The notes under the pieces are model-generated. The model had not been told where the DNA came from and made no database searches. It saw nothing but the letters and a program-made list of their open reading frames with translations. This document shows, piece after piece, positions 1-6,850 of a stretch of 14,378 nucleotides of DNA (position 1 is the stretch's first letter; every line of letters begins with the position of its first letter). The position numbers were made by a program, and so were the translations under genes. This stretch comes from JAJDOJ01 sp034722015 (GTDB lineage Bacteria > Pseudomonadota > Gammaproteobacteria > JAJDOJ01): the NCBI GenBank assembly GCA_034722015.1, contig JAYENI010000060.1, positions 1 through 14,378 of the forward strand, given 5' to 3'.

Positions 1-291
1 GTCGGTCACCAGAAGCGTCGGTTCCAGCTCGGCGATGACGGGAATGAGCAGGACGTCCCGTTTCGTGTCGTAGACGAGACTGATTCGCGACACCCTGCCG
101 AGGGTCACGCCGCGCAGTTTGACCGGCGCCCCCACGTCCAGCCCGTTGACGGATCCCTGGAAATACATCACCACGGTGATCGTCTGCTTGAACAGCTTTC
201 CCGACCCGAACACGAACAGTGTTATCAGGACCAGAGCGATGGCGCCCAGGACGAAGGCACCGATAAGCTTCGGGTTGGCCTGCTTGCTCAA
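1..291 (-). CDS. MlaD-family (MCE domain) lipid-transport protein, N-terminal part only
   Basis: Partial: the gene begins at a TTG (291-289) and runs off the left edge after 97 codons. The visible protein has a short basic N-terminus, one membrane helix at about residues 9-28, and then the start of an MCE domain with the typical stretch GSVNGLDVGAPVKLRGV followed by LGRVSRI. MCE proteins are periplasmic, usually membrane-anchored, lipid-binding rings or tubes that work with MlaE/MlaF-type ABC transporters to move phospholipid between the two membranes. The TTG overlaps the TGA of the upstream ATPase gene (TTGA), and a good Shine-Dalgarno GGAGGG lies 5 nt before it, so the start is well supported and translation is probably coupled. 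Direction of transport and substrate cannot be read from the sequence. Whether it has one MCE domain (MlaD type) or several (PqiB/YebT type) cannot be seen here. Confidence 0.9.
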   Translation of the reverse strand, partial: MSKQANPKLIGAFVLGAIALVLITLFVFGSGKLFKQTITVVMYFQGSVNGLDVGAPVKLRGVTLGRVSRISLVYDTKRDVLLIPVIAELEPTLLVTD

Positions 292-1118
292 GAATTCCCT
301 CCAGCCGGTAGTTGAGGGGATGGGGCGTCAGACTCTCCCCGGGTGAGAAACGCCCTTACCCGGGGGTCCGGAGACTCCGCCACCAGTGTATTCGGGTTGC
401 CCGTGGCGAGCTGCGTCCTGGTATCCGCGTCGAGAAACACAGAATTGTTTCCGATGCCGAAGATCGTCGGCAGCTCATGCGTCACCAGCACAACCGTCGC
501 GCCCAGGCTGTCCCGCAGCTCGGCGATCAGGTCGTCGAGGCGTCGCGAGCTGATCGGGTCGAGCCCTGCGGACGGCTCGTCGAAAAACAGGATGTCCGGG
601 TCCAGTGCGATGGCCCGGGCGAGCCCCGCCCTTTTGCGCATGCCGCCACTGATCTCGGAAGGATAATACTCGCCAAAACCGGCCAGTCCGACCAGCGACA
701 GTTTAAGCTCGACCAGATCCCGAATCATGCCGGTGGGCAGCTCGGTGTACTGTTCAAGGGGCAATGACACGTTCTCGGCGAGGGTCATCGAACTCCAGAG
801 CGCGGCGCCCTGATAGGTGACACCGCAACGATGCATCATACGGTCCCGCTCATCCGCCGAGGCATCCCAGAAACTGACGCCGTCGATGGTGACCTTGCCC
901 TTCGCCGGGGGCAGCAGACCGATCATGGCGCGCATCAGCGTGCTCTTGCCGCAACCGCTGCCGCCCATGATCACAAAGATGTCGCCGCGGCGGATCGTGA
1001 ATTCGAGGTCCCGCTGTATGACGAAGTCACCATAGGCCATGGTGAGGCCGCTCACGACGATGTGGGGCGGCGCTTTCGTGGGGCCGCGCATCGTTGTTCG
1101 GTCAGAAACCGATGGCAT
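288..1118 (-). CDS. MlaF-like ABC transporter ATP-binding protein
   Basis: 276-residue cytoplasmic ATPase of the Mla/MCE type. All ABC motifs are present: Walker A GGSGCGKST at residues 52-60, Q-loop Gln103, signature ISGGMRKR at 156-163 (the SGGMRKR variant is typical of MlaF/Ttg2A-type ATPases), Walker B DILFFDEP at 175-182 and the switch His214 in THE. It should hydrolyse ATP to drive lipid transport with the adjacent MlaE-like permease. The C-terminal tail of about 20 residues is rich in Ser, Pro and Gly and probably flexible. The start is not certain: ATG 1118 overlaps the end of the permease gene by 17 bp, while ATG 1091 would skip nine residues; neither has a clear ribosome-binding site. 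The downstream MCE gene overlaps this stop codon, so the three genes form one operon. Family assignment is secure; the exact substrate is inference. Confidence 0.93.
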   Translation of the reverse strand: MPSVSDRTTMRGPTKAPPHIVVSGLTMAYGDFVIQRDLEFTIRRGDIFVIMGGSGCGKSTLMRAMIGLLPPAKGKVTIDGVSFWDASADERDRMMHRCGVTYQGAALWSSMTLAENVSLPLEQYTELPTGMIRDLVELKLSLVGLAGFGEYYPSEISGGMRKRAGLARAIALDPDILFFDEPSAGLDPISSRRLDDLIAELRDSLGATVVLVTHELPTIFGIGNNSVFLDADTRTQLATGNPNTLVAESPDPRVRAFLTRGESDAPSPQLPAGGNS

Positions 1119-2244
1119 CGAAGAGCACGGTCAGTATGGCGTCGGCGACGACGATCCAGACGATCGCCGTGACCACCGCGGAGGTCGTGGCTACGCCCAC
1201 GGCCGATGCATTTCTTCCCGACTGTATGCCGCGCAGGCAACCGGAGAGCGCGACGATAACGGCGAATACCACAGTGTAGACCATGCCCGCCGCGAAATCG
1301 GCCATCCTGATGGTGATGATCGTCTCGTTGTAGTACTCCATGAAGCTGATGTCGAACGAGGTCACGCACACCAGGGCGCCGCCGAGAATGCCCATCAATA
1401 CGGCGTACGCGCTCAGCAGCGGCATCATGAGAACCAGGGCGAATACCCTCGGAACGACGAGGAACTCGATCGGGGAGATGCCGAGTGTTCGCAGGGCGTC
1501 GATTTCTTCGTTGGCCTGCATGGTGCCCAGCTGCGCCGCATAGGCGGCCCCGGTGCGCCCGGCGAGGATAATAGCGGTCATCAGGGCGCCCATCTGCCTG
1601 GCCATGGCGATCCCCACCAGGTCTGCAACGTAGATCTCGGCGCCGAACTGCCGCAGTTGCACCGCACCGATGAACGCGAGTATCAACCCCACCAGCAGAC
1701 TGACCAGGCTGACGATCGGCAGCGCCTGGGCGCCCACCTCCTGAAGCAGCAACAGAAAATCCGCGGGTCGATACCGCGCCTTGCCTCGCAGGAAGGTGGA
1801 AAATGCCAGCGCGGTCTGGCCGAGGAATTCGAGGAAGCCGGTCGCCCCCCGGGCCGCGGCGATCCAGGCACGTCCTGCACGTTCCGTCACACCGATACGA
1901 ACGGGTTCCGCGTGAGGCGTGTGGTGCTCCGGCACCGCAAGCGACAGGGCGATGAGCCTTTGCACCCCGCCCGGGAGTCCCGAAAGGTCTGTCTCCACCC
2001 CGTTTGAGTGCGCCAGTTTGATAATGCCCAGCAGGTAAGTCAGCAGGCCGCTGTCCCACGCGGAGACGGCCTGGGCCTGGAATTCCAGTGTTTGAGGCGG
2101 GGACGGTTTCGTCAGCAGTTTCCGGACCGCTTCGTCGGAGGGAAAATCGCGGTCCAGGGTCCAGGCCCCCGCGAGCACCAGCTGGACGACCGGGTCTCCA
2201 GAGCGGGACAACCGGATCTTGGGGGTCGGGTCTGTGTCCTGCAT
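1102..2244 (-). CDS. MlaE-like lipid ABC permease with fused N-terminal STAS domain
   Basis: 380-residue inner-membrane permease. Residues about 10-108 look like a STAS domain (MlaB-like; the WDSGLLTYL stretch at 63-71 occupies the usual STAS phosphosite loop). Residues about 135-380 are the MlaE permease domain with several membrane helices, the family-typical AGRTGAAYAAQLGTM at 228-242, EEIDAL at 246-251 and a VPR at 264-266. In E. coli Mla the STAS protein MlaB is a separate subunit that binds and stabilises the ATPase; here the same job is probably done in cis. It is the first gene of the operon, with the ATPase overlapping its 3' end and an MCE protein next. A short Shine-Dalgarno AAGG lies 5 nt before the ATG. 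Only about 66 bp separate its start from the terminator of the preceding gene, so the promoter must lie there; I see no convincing -35/-10 pair. Confidence 0.92.
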   Translation of the reverse strand: MQDTDPTPKIRLSRSGDPVVQLVLAGAWTLDRDFPSDEAVRKLLTKPSPPQTLEFQAQAVSAWDSGLLTYLLGIIKLAHSNGVETDLSGLPGGVQRLIALSLAVPEHHTPHAEPVRIGVTERAGRAWIAAARGATGFLEFLGQTALAFSTFLRGKARYRPADFLLLLQEVGAQALPIVSLVSLLVGLILAFIGAVQLRQFGAEIYVADLVGIAMARQMGALMTAIILAGRTGAAYAAQLGTMQANEEIDALRTLGISPIEFLVVPRVFALVLMMPLLSAYAVLMGILGGALVCVTSFDISFMEYYNETIITIRMADFAAGMVYTVVFAVIVALSGCLRGIQSGRNASAVGVATTSAVVTAIVWIVVADAILTVLFDAIGF

Positions 2245-2310
2245 CGGCGCCTTACGGGAAGGTCAGCGCATGGATGCCGCAGAGCGCCCGGATCCGGACC
2301 TTGCCCTGTG

Positions 2311-2349
2311 TGAAAAAACAGGCACTGCCGGCATGGCGCCGGCAGTGCC
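2311..2349 (-). terminator. Intrinsic terminator after the small secreted-protein gene
   Basis: A perfect 12-bp stem (GGCACTGCCGGC at 2321-2332 paired with GCCGGCAGTGCC at 2338-2349) with a 5-nt loop. Read on the minus strand it is followed by TG and six T (2318-2313). It lies 35 bp past the stop of the 2384-2842 gene and just before the mlaE-like gene, so it insulates the two transcription units. On the plus strand there is no T-tract, so it works in one direction. Confidence 0.92.
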
Positions 2350-2383
2350 CTGGAAGCCCGGGTATCTTCCGTTAACCGTGATC

Positions 2384-2842
2384 TCAGTCAACCAGTTCGA
2401 GGGTCAGGCCCCCGATCGCAGCGGAGGCGTCAAAGCCCTTCGTCGTTGACCAGACCTTCAACACCGTGCCCTTTTCGTTCTTGAGGATCGCCTCGCCCGC
2501 GCCCTTGAAGACCGCGGCGCTGGCGCCGGTGGCGTTGTAGCTGCCGGCGACGTCTTCAGGGGTCTTCGCGTGGTAGACATTGCCGGTGAGTTCGGACTTG
2601 GCGATGGTCGCCTGTACTCCGAGGCTGAGAATACGTCCCTTCAGGGGGATGCGCTCTCCGTCCATGCGCAACTCACCCTTTCCCCAGCCCAGACCAAAAA
2701 TCAGCGCGACTTCCTTGGAAGTGAAGTCGATGTAACCCACGGGCTTGGCCTCTTCCTTCTTTTCAGCAAGGACCGAGGACGAGACCAGTGACAGGGCGAA
2801 GGCCATCAGAAATACGGTAATACCTTTGGTGATACTCGACAT
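2384..2842 (-). CDS. Small secreted protein of unknown function
   Basis: 152 residues. A clear Sec signal peptide (basic start, hydrophobic residues about 8-22, likely cut after VLA at 26) leads to a mature protein of about 126 residues, so it is exported to the periplasm or beyond. No cysteine and no further membrane helix is present. The mature part has a glycine-rich motif GLGWGKGEL at 50-58, GVQATIAKSELTGNVY-like beta-rich stretches, and an Ala/Gly-rich middle (SYNATGASAAVFKGAGEA) before a terminal beta-like segment. I do not recognise the family with confidence; the G-x-GWGKG-x-L pattern is reminiscent of small envelope beta proteins such as SYLF or EipA-like proteins, but that is only an impression. 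The start is supported by AAAGGAG 9-10 nt before the ATG. It is a single-gene unit: its own terminator follows at 2311-2349, and 276 bp separate it from the gene upstream. Confidence 0.85.
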   Translation of the reverse strand: MSSITKGITVFLMAFALSLVSSSVLAEKKEEAKPVGYIDFTSKEVALIFGLGWGKGELRMDGERIPLKGRILSLGVQATIAKSELTGNVYHAKTPEDVAGSYNATGASAAVFKGAGEAILKNEKGTVLKVWSTTKGFDASAAIGGLTLELVD

Positions 2843-3118
2843 GAAATTGCTCTCCTTTACTTTATCTCTACGGGTTTGCTGTGAAAGTGAAATCGGTGCG
2901 TATCGCGCACAATACCGGGGCTAGGCCCCCCTCGGAGGTACCTGTCGCTGCGGGAACGGCAGGCAGCCTGAATGCGGGCCGACACGCAGCCTGAAGCTGC
3001 TCGTTATAGACGCTTTCCCCCCGGGGTGCAAGACATGATTTCCGCCCCGATCACGCGACCCGGCGACCGTCGCGGAAACTATGTGCATTGACCAGGCGTA
3101 AGGTTGGTTGCGGGCCAC

Positions 3119-3991
3119 TCAGCCGCCGTCGGAACCCGCGATTTTGATCGTTGCTCCGGACCGAAGCTCCTTCAGGTAGTCGAGAAGCGACTGCTGAACG
3201 AGGATCTGCCTGAGCTGGTCCTTGACGTCATCGAAAGGCGGCGGTTCCGGCGTGCGGACGTCTTCCAGCAGGATCACGTGCCAGCCGAACTGGGTCTGTA
3301 CCGGCGTCTTGCTGTATTCCCCCTTGTTCATTTCGGAAGCGGCCGCCGCGAATTCGGGGACCATCGTTGCCGGTTGAAACCAGCCCAGGTCGCCCCCTTT
3401 CGGCCCCGAGGGTCCGGTCGAAGTCGTCTTTGCCAGTTCAGCGAAATCCGCGCCGCCGTCGAGCTTCGCGATCACGTCCTTGGCCGTCTGCTCGTCGGCA
3501 ACCAGGATGTGTCGAGCCTTGAATTCCTTGCCCGGGTTGCCCGCGATCTGTTTGTCGTACTCCACTTTCAACGCCGCGTCGTCGATGGACAATCCGGCGA
3601 CATGTGCCCTCAGTACTTCGCTGGCCAGGACCTGGGTCCGCAGACTCTCCAGCTTGGCCGTGACCGCCGGACTTTCGGAGATGCCCTCCTTGTCGGCGGC
3701 CTGTTTCATGAGTTCGACATTGATCGCCTCCTGCACCAGGGCGTCCTGATCGAGGCCCTCGTTGCCCTGGCGCGTGCGAAGCGGCTCCAGCGTGCCCTGC
3801 GTGATAGATACCCCGTTGACGGTGGCCAGCACGCCGGCCGGGACTTCACCCCCAGGGGCCGCCGGTTGCGAGGTGACCTTCTCGCCGGCCGCGGTCTCCG
3901 CGGCGGCGGGCGCATCCTGCTGAGTACACGCGCCGGCCAGCAATGCCCCGAGGAGCAGGGGGGACAGCGCGCGGGTTCCGAATTGATTCAT
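3119..3991 (-). CDS. PpiC-type periplasmic peptidyl-prolyl isomerase (parvulin), probable lipoprotein
   Basis: 290 residues. The N-terminus is a signal peptide with a possible lipobox ending at Cys22 (LLAGAC; Ala at -3 is not ideal), followed by a low-complexity Ala/Pro/Gly linker to about residue 52. Residues about 55-150 form a SurA/PrsA-like helical chaperone region, residues about 157-247 the parvulin domain with ARHILV, the GGDLGWF segment at 199-205 and QFGWHVILLE at 234-243, and a C-terminal helix that may pack back on the N-domain. Such proteins isomerise proline bonds and help fold envelope proteins. A good Shine-Dalgarno (AAGGAAG) lies about 5 nt before the ATG. It is 108 bp downstream of yciI in the same direction, without a visible terminator between, so it may share the yciB-yciI transcript. 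Confidence 0.92.
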   Translation of the reverse strand: MNQFGTRALSPLLLGALLAGACTQQDAPAAAETAAGEKVTSQPAAPGGEVPAGVLATVNGVSITQGTLEPLRTRQGNEGLDQDALVQEAINVELMKQAADKEGISESPAVTAKLESLRTQVLASEVLRAHVAGLSIDDAALKVEYDKQIAGNPGKEFKARHILVADEQTAKDVIAKLDGGADFAELAKTTSTGPSGPKGGDLGWFQPATMVPEFAAAASEMNKGEYSKTPVQTQFGWHVILLEDVRTPEPPPFDDVKDQLRQILVQQSLLDYLKELRSGATIKIAGSDGG

Positions 3992-4099
3992 AAGGGCTTC
4001 CTTGAATGAAAGTGGGTTATGTAATGGGTCAGGTCCGGGCGGCGGCCGCGGACCCGATGATTGACGTGGCCCCGTTTGGACCTGAAATGTCGGTCGAAA

Positions 4100-4399
4100 T
4101 CAGGGCAGCACCATGAGGAAAGGTTTGACCGTGACGCGGGCATAGACCCCTGCTTCAATGTATGGGTCGGCGTCGGCCCATGCCCGGGCGTCGTCCAGCG
4201 AATCGAACTCCGCCACGACCAGGCTGCCGGTGAATCCCGCCGCGCCCGGGTCGGTCGCATCCACCGCGGGATGAGGTCCGGCGAGGACGAGTCGTCCCTC
4301 GCGCTTCAGCGCCTCGAGGCGCTCCAGATGCCGGGGTCGCGTGGCCCTGCGGCCTTCCAGGCTGTTCTCCGTGTCCTCGGCGATGACGGCGTAGAGCAT
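4100..4399 (-). CDS. yciI: YciI family protein
   Basis: 99 residues, matching the single-domain YciI family (about 98 in E. coli) over its whole length. Hallmarks are the MLY start, RPxHLxRL with His24, EGRLVLAGPHPA, DPGAAGFTGS at 50-59, the WADADPY segment at 74-80 and the VKPF end. The fold is a dimeric ferredoxin-like barrel with a conserved His/Asp pair; the cellular function is not firmly known. It starts 18 bp after the yciB stop, so the two are very likely co-transcribed; no clear Shine-Dalgarno is visible. The pairing with yciB is frequently seen in gammaproteobacteria (memory, not checked). Confidence 0.95.
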   Translation of the reverse strand: MLYAVIAEDTENSLEGRRATRPRHLERLEALKREGRLVLAGPHPAVDATDPGAAGFTGSLVVAEFDSLDDARAWADADPYIEAGVYARVTVKPFLMVLP

Positions 4400-4417
4400 G
4401 GTCTTGCTGATACCGGA

Positions 4418-5041
4418 TCAGCCGGCGCTCGTTTCCTGCCCGGCCATGTGGCGGGCGAGATAGACGGCCGAAGCAAAAGTGAACAGGAACGTAATCCCGG
4501 TCATCCCGAACATCTTGAAATTGACCCAGGTGGACTCGCTGTATCCGTAGGCCACATAGAGGTTGGCCAGTCCCGCAACCACAAAGAACGCCACCCACGC
4601 GAAATTGACGCGCCGCCAGACGTCCCCGGGGACGTCGATCGCGTGTCCGAGCATGCGTTCGACCAGTGTCTTGTTACCGAAAGATCCGCTGGCGAGGAAC
4701 GCAGTGGCGAATACCCACTCGAGGATCGTTGGCTTCCACTTGATGAAGGTCGGGTCCCGTAACACCAGTGTGGCGCCGCCGAACAGGGTAATGAGCACGA
4801 GCGACACCAGGTGCATCTTGTGGAACCTGTGGTGCCGCAACCAGTAGAGACCGACCTGCACGAACGAGGCCGCGATCGCCGACGCGGTGGCCAGGTAGAT
4901 CGCCCCGGTCTTGCCAGGCGCCTCGCTTGCCCCAGGCAGCAGGGATTCGAGCATTGTGGTGGCGTCCGGAGGCAGGTGCCCGTAGACCTGGTACACCAGG
5001 AAAAAGAGCAACACCGGGAAGATGTCGAACAGGAACTTCAT
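4418..5041 (-). CDS. yciB: Inner-membrane protein YciB (septation protein A family)
   Basis: 207-residue polytopic membrane protein; E. coli YciB has about 179. The MKFLFDIFPVLLFFLVY start and the DPTFIKWKPTI motif at 96-106 are diagnostic, as are NKTLVERML and the late NFAWVAFFV helix. About five membrane helices can be read, at roughly 5-20, 48-68, 77-94, 106-121 and 146-165, with a further hydrophobic segment near 178-197. The extra length comes from a loop at about 22-46. YciB is linked to cell-envelope integrity and division in enteric bacteria; its molecular activity is not settled. It is the first gene of the leftward yciB-yciI unit and diverges from the chromate transporter gene. No obvious ribosome-binding site precedes the ATG; a perfect palindrome sits 32-46 nt upstream (5073-5087). 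Confidence 0.95.
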   Translation of the reverse strand: MKFLFDIFPVLLFFLVYQVYGHLPPDATTMLESLLPGASEAPGKTGAIYLATASAIAASFVQVGLYWLRHHRFHKMHLVSLVLITLFGGATLVLRDPTFIKWKPTILEWVFATAFLASGSFGNKTLVERMLGHAIDVPGDVWRRVNFAWVAFFVVAGLANLYVAYGYSESTWVNFKMFGMTGITFLFTFASAVYLARHMAGQETSAG

Positions 5042-5072
5042 TGGGTCGTCGTCGCCAGCCAGGGTCGAGGGA

Positions 5073-5087
5073 GCGGTATGTTACCGC
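5073..5087. promoter_or_regulatory. Perfect palindrome upstream of yciB
   Basis: GCGGTA-TGT-TACCGC, a 6-bp inverted repeat with a 3-nt centre, 32-46 nt upstream of the yciB start. It could be a DNA-binding site or a small 5'-UTR hairpin. No known operator matches it from memory. Confidence 0.35.
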
Positions 5088-5289
5088 AAGGGAACTATGA
5101 GTGATAGCGCGGCCAGTTGACCGGTTTCACGGGGGCGAGTATGCCCGGAGTAGCGGAAGCAGGAACTGGCGAGCGGGGAGGGCGGCGCAATTTGAACGAC
5201 GCGACGTAAATTGCCGATTCCGTGTGTGGGCAAGAAATATAGCCGGACGCAGTTCGGGAGCTAGATGGGTTAAAGTCCGGCCCTGCAGC

Positions 5290-5304
5290 CCGCCGCCACG
5301 GCGG
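5290..5304 (+). promoter_or_regulatory. GC-rich hairpin in the chrA leader
   Basis: CCGCCG-CCA-CGGCGG, a perfect 6-bp stem with a 3-nt loop, ending 26 nt before the chrA Shine-Dalgarno AAGGAG. There is no T-tract, so it is not a terminator; it may structure the leader or be chance in GC-rich DNA. Confidence 0.3.
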
Positions 5305-5341
5305 TTCACGACAACAGGACAAGCACGGGAAAGGAGTCAGG

Positions 5342-6691
5342 GTGTCAACAGTTTCACAGGAAGTTGCGGGGCAGCCGGCATCGGTGCCGTTTCGCGAAGC
5401 ACTCGTCTATTGGCTCAAGCTGGGATTTATCAGTTTTGGCGGGCCGGCGGGCCAGATCAGCATGATGCACCAGGAACTGGTGGAGAAGCGCAGATGGATC
5501 TCCGAGCACCGCTTTCTGCATGCGCTCAACTACACCATGGTCCTGCCGGGGCCGGAGGCGCAGCAACTGGCGACCTACATCGGCTGGTTGATGCACGGTG
5601 TGGCGGGCGGCATTCTCGCGGGAGTCCTGTTTGTCCTGCCGTCACTTTTCATTCTCATGGCCCTGACATGGATCTACCTGACCTGGGGCGATGTGCCGGT
5701 CGTCGAAGGTATCCTGTACGGCATCAAGCCCGCGGTCACGGCGATCGTTGTCTTCGCGGCCTACCGCATTGGATCCCGGGCGCTGAAGAACAACGTGCTG
5801 CGCGCCATGGCCGTACTGGCGTTCATCGCGATTTTCGCTTTCGGCGTGCCGTTTCCCTATATCGTGCTCGCGGCCGGCGTCATCGGTTACGCGGGGTCAC
5901 GCTTCGCACCCGATAAATTCAGGGCGGGTGGTCACCATGGTGAGTCAGAGGACTCGCTCGGTCCGGCGATTATCGATGACGACACCCCGGTTCCGGCGCA
6001 TGCGCGATTCAGGTGGGGCCGGTTCATCGGGTTCGCCCTGACGGGACTTCTTCTCTGGGGTGCGGTGATGGCCCTGCTTACAATGGCCTGGGGCTGGGAA
6101 GGCACGCTGACGCAGATGGGCTGGTTCTTCACCAAGGCGGCGCTGGTCACCTTCGGTGGCGCCTATGCTGTCCTGCCCTATGTCTATCAAGGGGGCGTGG
6201 AACACTACGCCTGGCTGAGCGGGACGCAGATGATCGACGGTCTTGCGCTCGGGGAGACGACACCGGGTCCCCTGATCATGGTGGTCGCATTCGTCGGCTT
6301 CGTGGGCGGATGGAACAGGGAGATCTTCGGGCCCGACATGCTGCCGCTGGCAGGTGCGGCGGGAGCAGGGGTCGCGACGCTTTTCACCTTCCTGCCATCG
6401 TTCCTGTTCATTCTACTGGGCGGGCCGGCGGTGGAAGCGACGCGGCATGAGGTCACTTTTACGGCGCCGTTGACCGGTATCACCGCCGCGGTGGTCGGGG
6501 TCGTTCTCAATCTGGCGGTATTCTTTGCGTACCACGTACTCTGGCCACGGGGATTCGGAGACACCTTTGAATGGTTTTCCGCCCTGATCGGAATCGCCGC
6601 GTTTGTCGCCCTGTTCCGATACAGGATTGGCATCGTCTCGGTGATCGGCGCATGCGCCGCCGTCGGCCTGGCTTACTCGCTGCTTTCGTAA
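5342..6691 (+). CDS. chrA: Chromate transporter ChrA (CHR superfamily, two-domain form)
   Basis: 449-residue inner-membrane protein of the long-chain CHR family, made of two homologous halves. N-half: FISFGGPAGQI at 29-39 and LPGPEAQQL at 68-76. C-half: TFGGAYAVLPY at 270-280 and ALGETTPGPL at 302-311. A hydrophilic, acidic linker at about 192-222 separates the halves, and roughly ten or more membrane helices are present. Characterised members expel chromate from the cytoplasm and give chromate resistance; many homologues have untested substrates. The GTG start is supported by AAGGAG 5 nt upstream. It stands alone: no chrB, chrF or other metal-resistance gene is next to it, and its neighbours yciB (divergent) and yciO are housekeeping genes. 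Base composition is not visibly different from its surroundings. Family call is secure; chromate as real substrate is inference. Confidence 0.93.
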   Translation: MSTVSQEVAGQPASVPFREALVYWLKLGFISFGGPAGQISMMHQELVEKRRWISEHRFLHALNYTMVLPGPEAQQLATYIGWLMHGVAGGILAGVLFVLPSLFILMALTWIYLTWGDVPVVEGILYGIKPAVTAIVVFAAYRIGSRALKNNVLRAMAVLAFIAIFAFGVPFPYIVLAAGVIGYAGSRFAPDKFRAGGHHGESEDSLGPAIIDDDTPVPAHARFRWGRFIGFALTGLLLWGAVMALLTMAWGWEGTLTQMGWFFTKAALVTFGGAYAVLPYVYQGGVEHYAWLSGTQMIDGLALGETTPGPLIMVVAFVGFVGGWNREIFGPDMLPLAGAAGAGVATLFTFLPSFLFILLGGPAVEATRHEVTFTAPLTGITAAVVGVVLNLAVFFAYHVLWPRGFGDTFEWFSALIGIAAFVALFRYRIGIVSVIGACAAVGLAYSLLS

Positions 6692-6703
6692 ACCGTGTAT
6701 GGT

Positions 6704-6743
6704 TGACCACTGACCACTGACCACTGACCACTGACCACTGACC
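6704..6743. repeat. Tandem 7-bp repeat, five full copies plus a partial one
   Basis: Five exact copies of TGACCAC (starting at 6704, 6711, 6718, 6725 and 6732) and a sixth partial TGACC, directly after the chrA stop and before yciO. It lies outside any gene. Heptamer arrays of this type occur in intergenic DNA of diverse bacteria and can change copy number by slippage. Confidence 0.97.
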
Positions 6744-6808
6744 GGTCCGGTGGTGCCTGCTCCCGCATAACACCTCGAAAATCGATAGTATTACCGGCCT
6801 GCAGGGCT

Positions 6809-6814
6809 TAGAAT
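6809..6814 (+). promoter_or_regulatory. Possible -10 box of yciO
   Basis: TAGAAT followed by CCGCGC, 37 nt before the yciO ATG, matches five of six bases of the sigma-70 -10 consensus. No good -35 is seen at the right spacing, so the call is tentative. Confidence 0.35.
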
Positions 6815-6850
6815 CCGCGCTTTTTTGCAAAGACCGCGCGGTGGCCCCTG

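Larger units (their letters stand above)
5042..5341. other. Divergent intergenic region between yciB and chrA
   Basis: 300 bp that must hold the promoters of both divergent genes. Two perfect short palindromes are present (5073-5087 and 5290-5304, listed separately). A weak chrA promoter candidate is TTGCCG at 5211-5216 with AAATAT at 5235-5240 (18-bp spacer). AAGGAG at 5331-5336 is the chrA ribosome-binding site. Open frames across this stretch have no start signal or recognisable product; I see no gene here. Confidence 0.6.

Noticed and set aside
1039..2007. Plus-strand open frame of 322 codons opposite the mlaE-like gene
   Set aside because: Very rich in Asp, His, Arg and Gln, without hydrophobic core pattern; shadow of the permease gene.
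2917..2929. GGGGC-TAG-GCCCC hairpin upstream of the small secreted-protein gene, and a nearby direct repeat GCAGCCTGAA (2964-2973 and 2986-2995)
   Set aside because: Short stem without T-tract and a 10-bp repeat in GC-rich intergenic DNA; both are within what chance gives.
3104..4009. Plus-strand open frame of 301 codons opposite the PpiC gene
   Set aside because: Covers the whole isomerase gene in antisense and has Arg/Leu-rich antisense composition; no family likeness.
4032..4054. GGTCCG/CGGACC inverted repeat between yciI and the PpiC gene as a terminator
   Set aside because: The stem is 6 bp and no T-run follows on the minus strand, so transcription end here is unsupported.
5095..5322. 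Minus-strand open frame of 75 codons in the yciB-chrA gap
   Set aside because: No Shine-Dalgarno, no recognisable domain, Pro/Arg/Ser-rich; the start lies in the chrA leader. Kept out because nothing but openness supports it.
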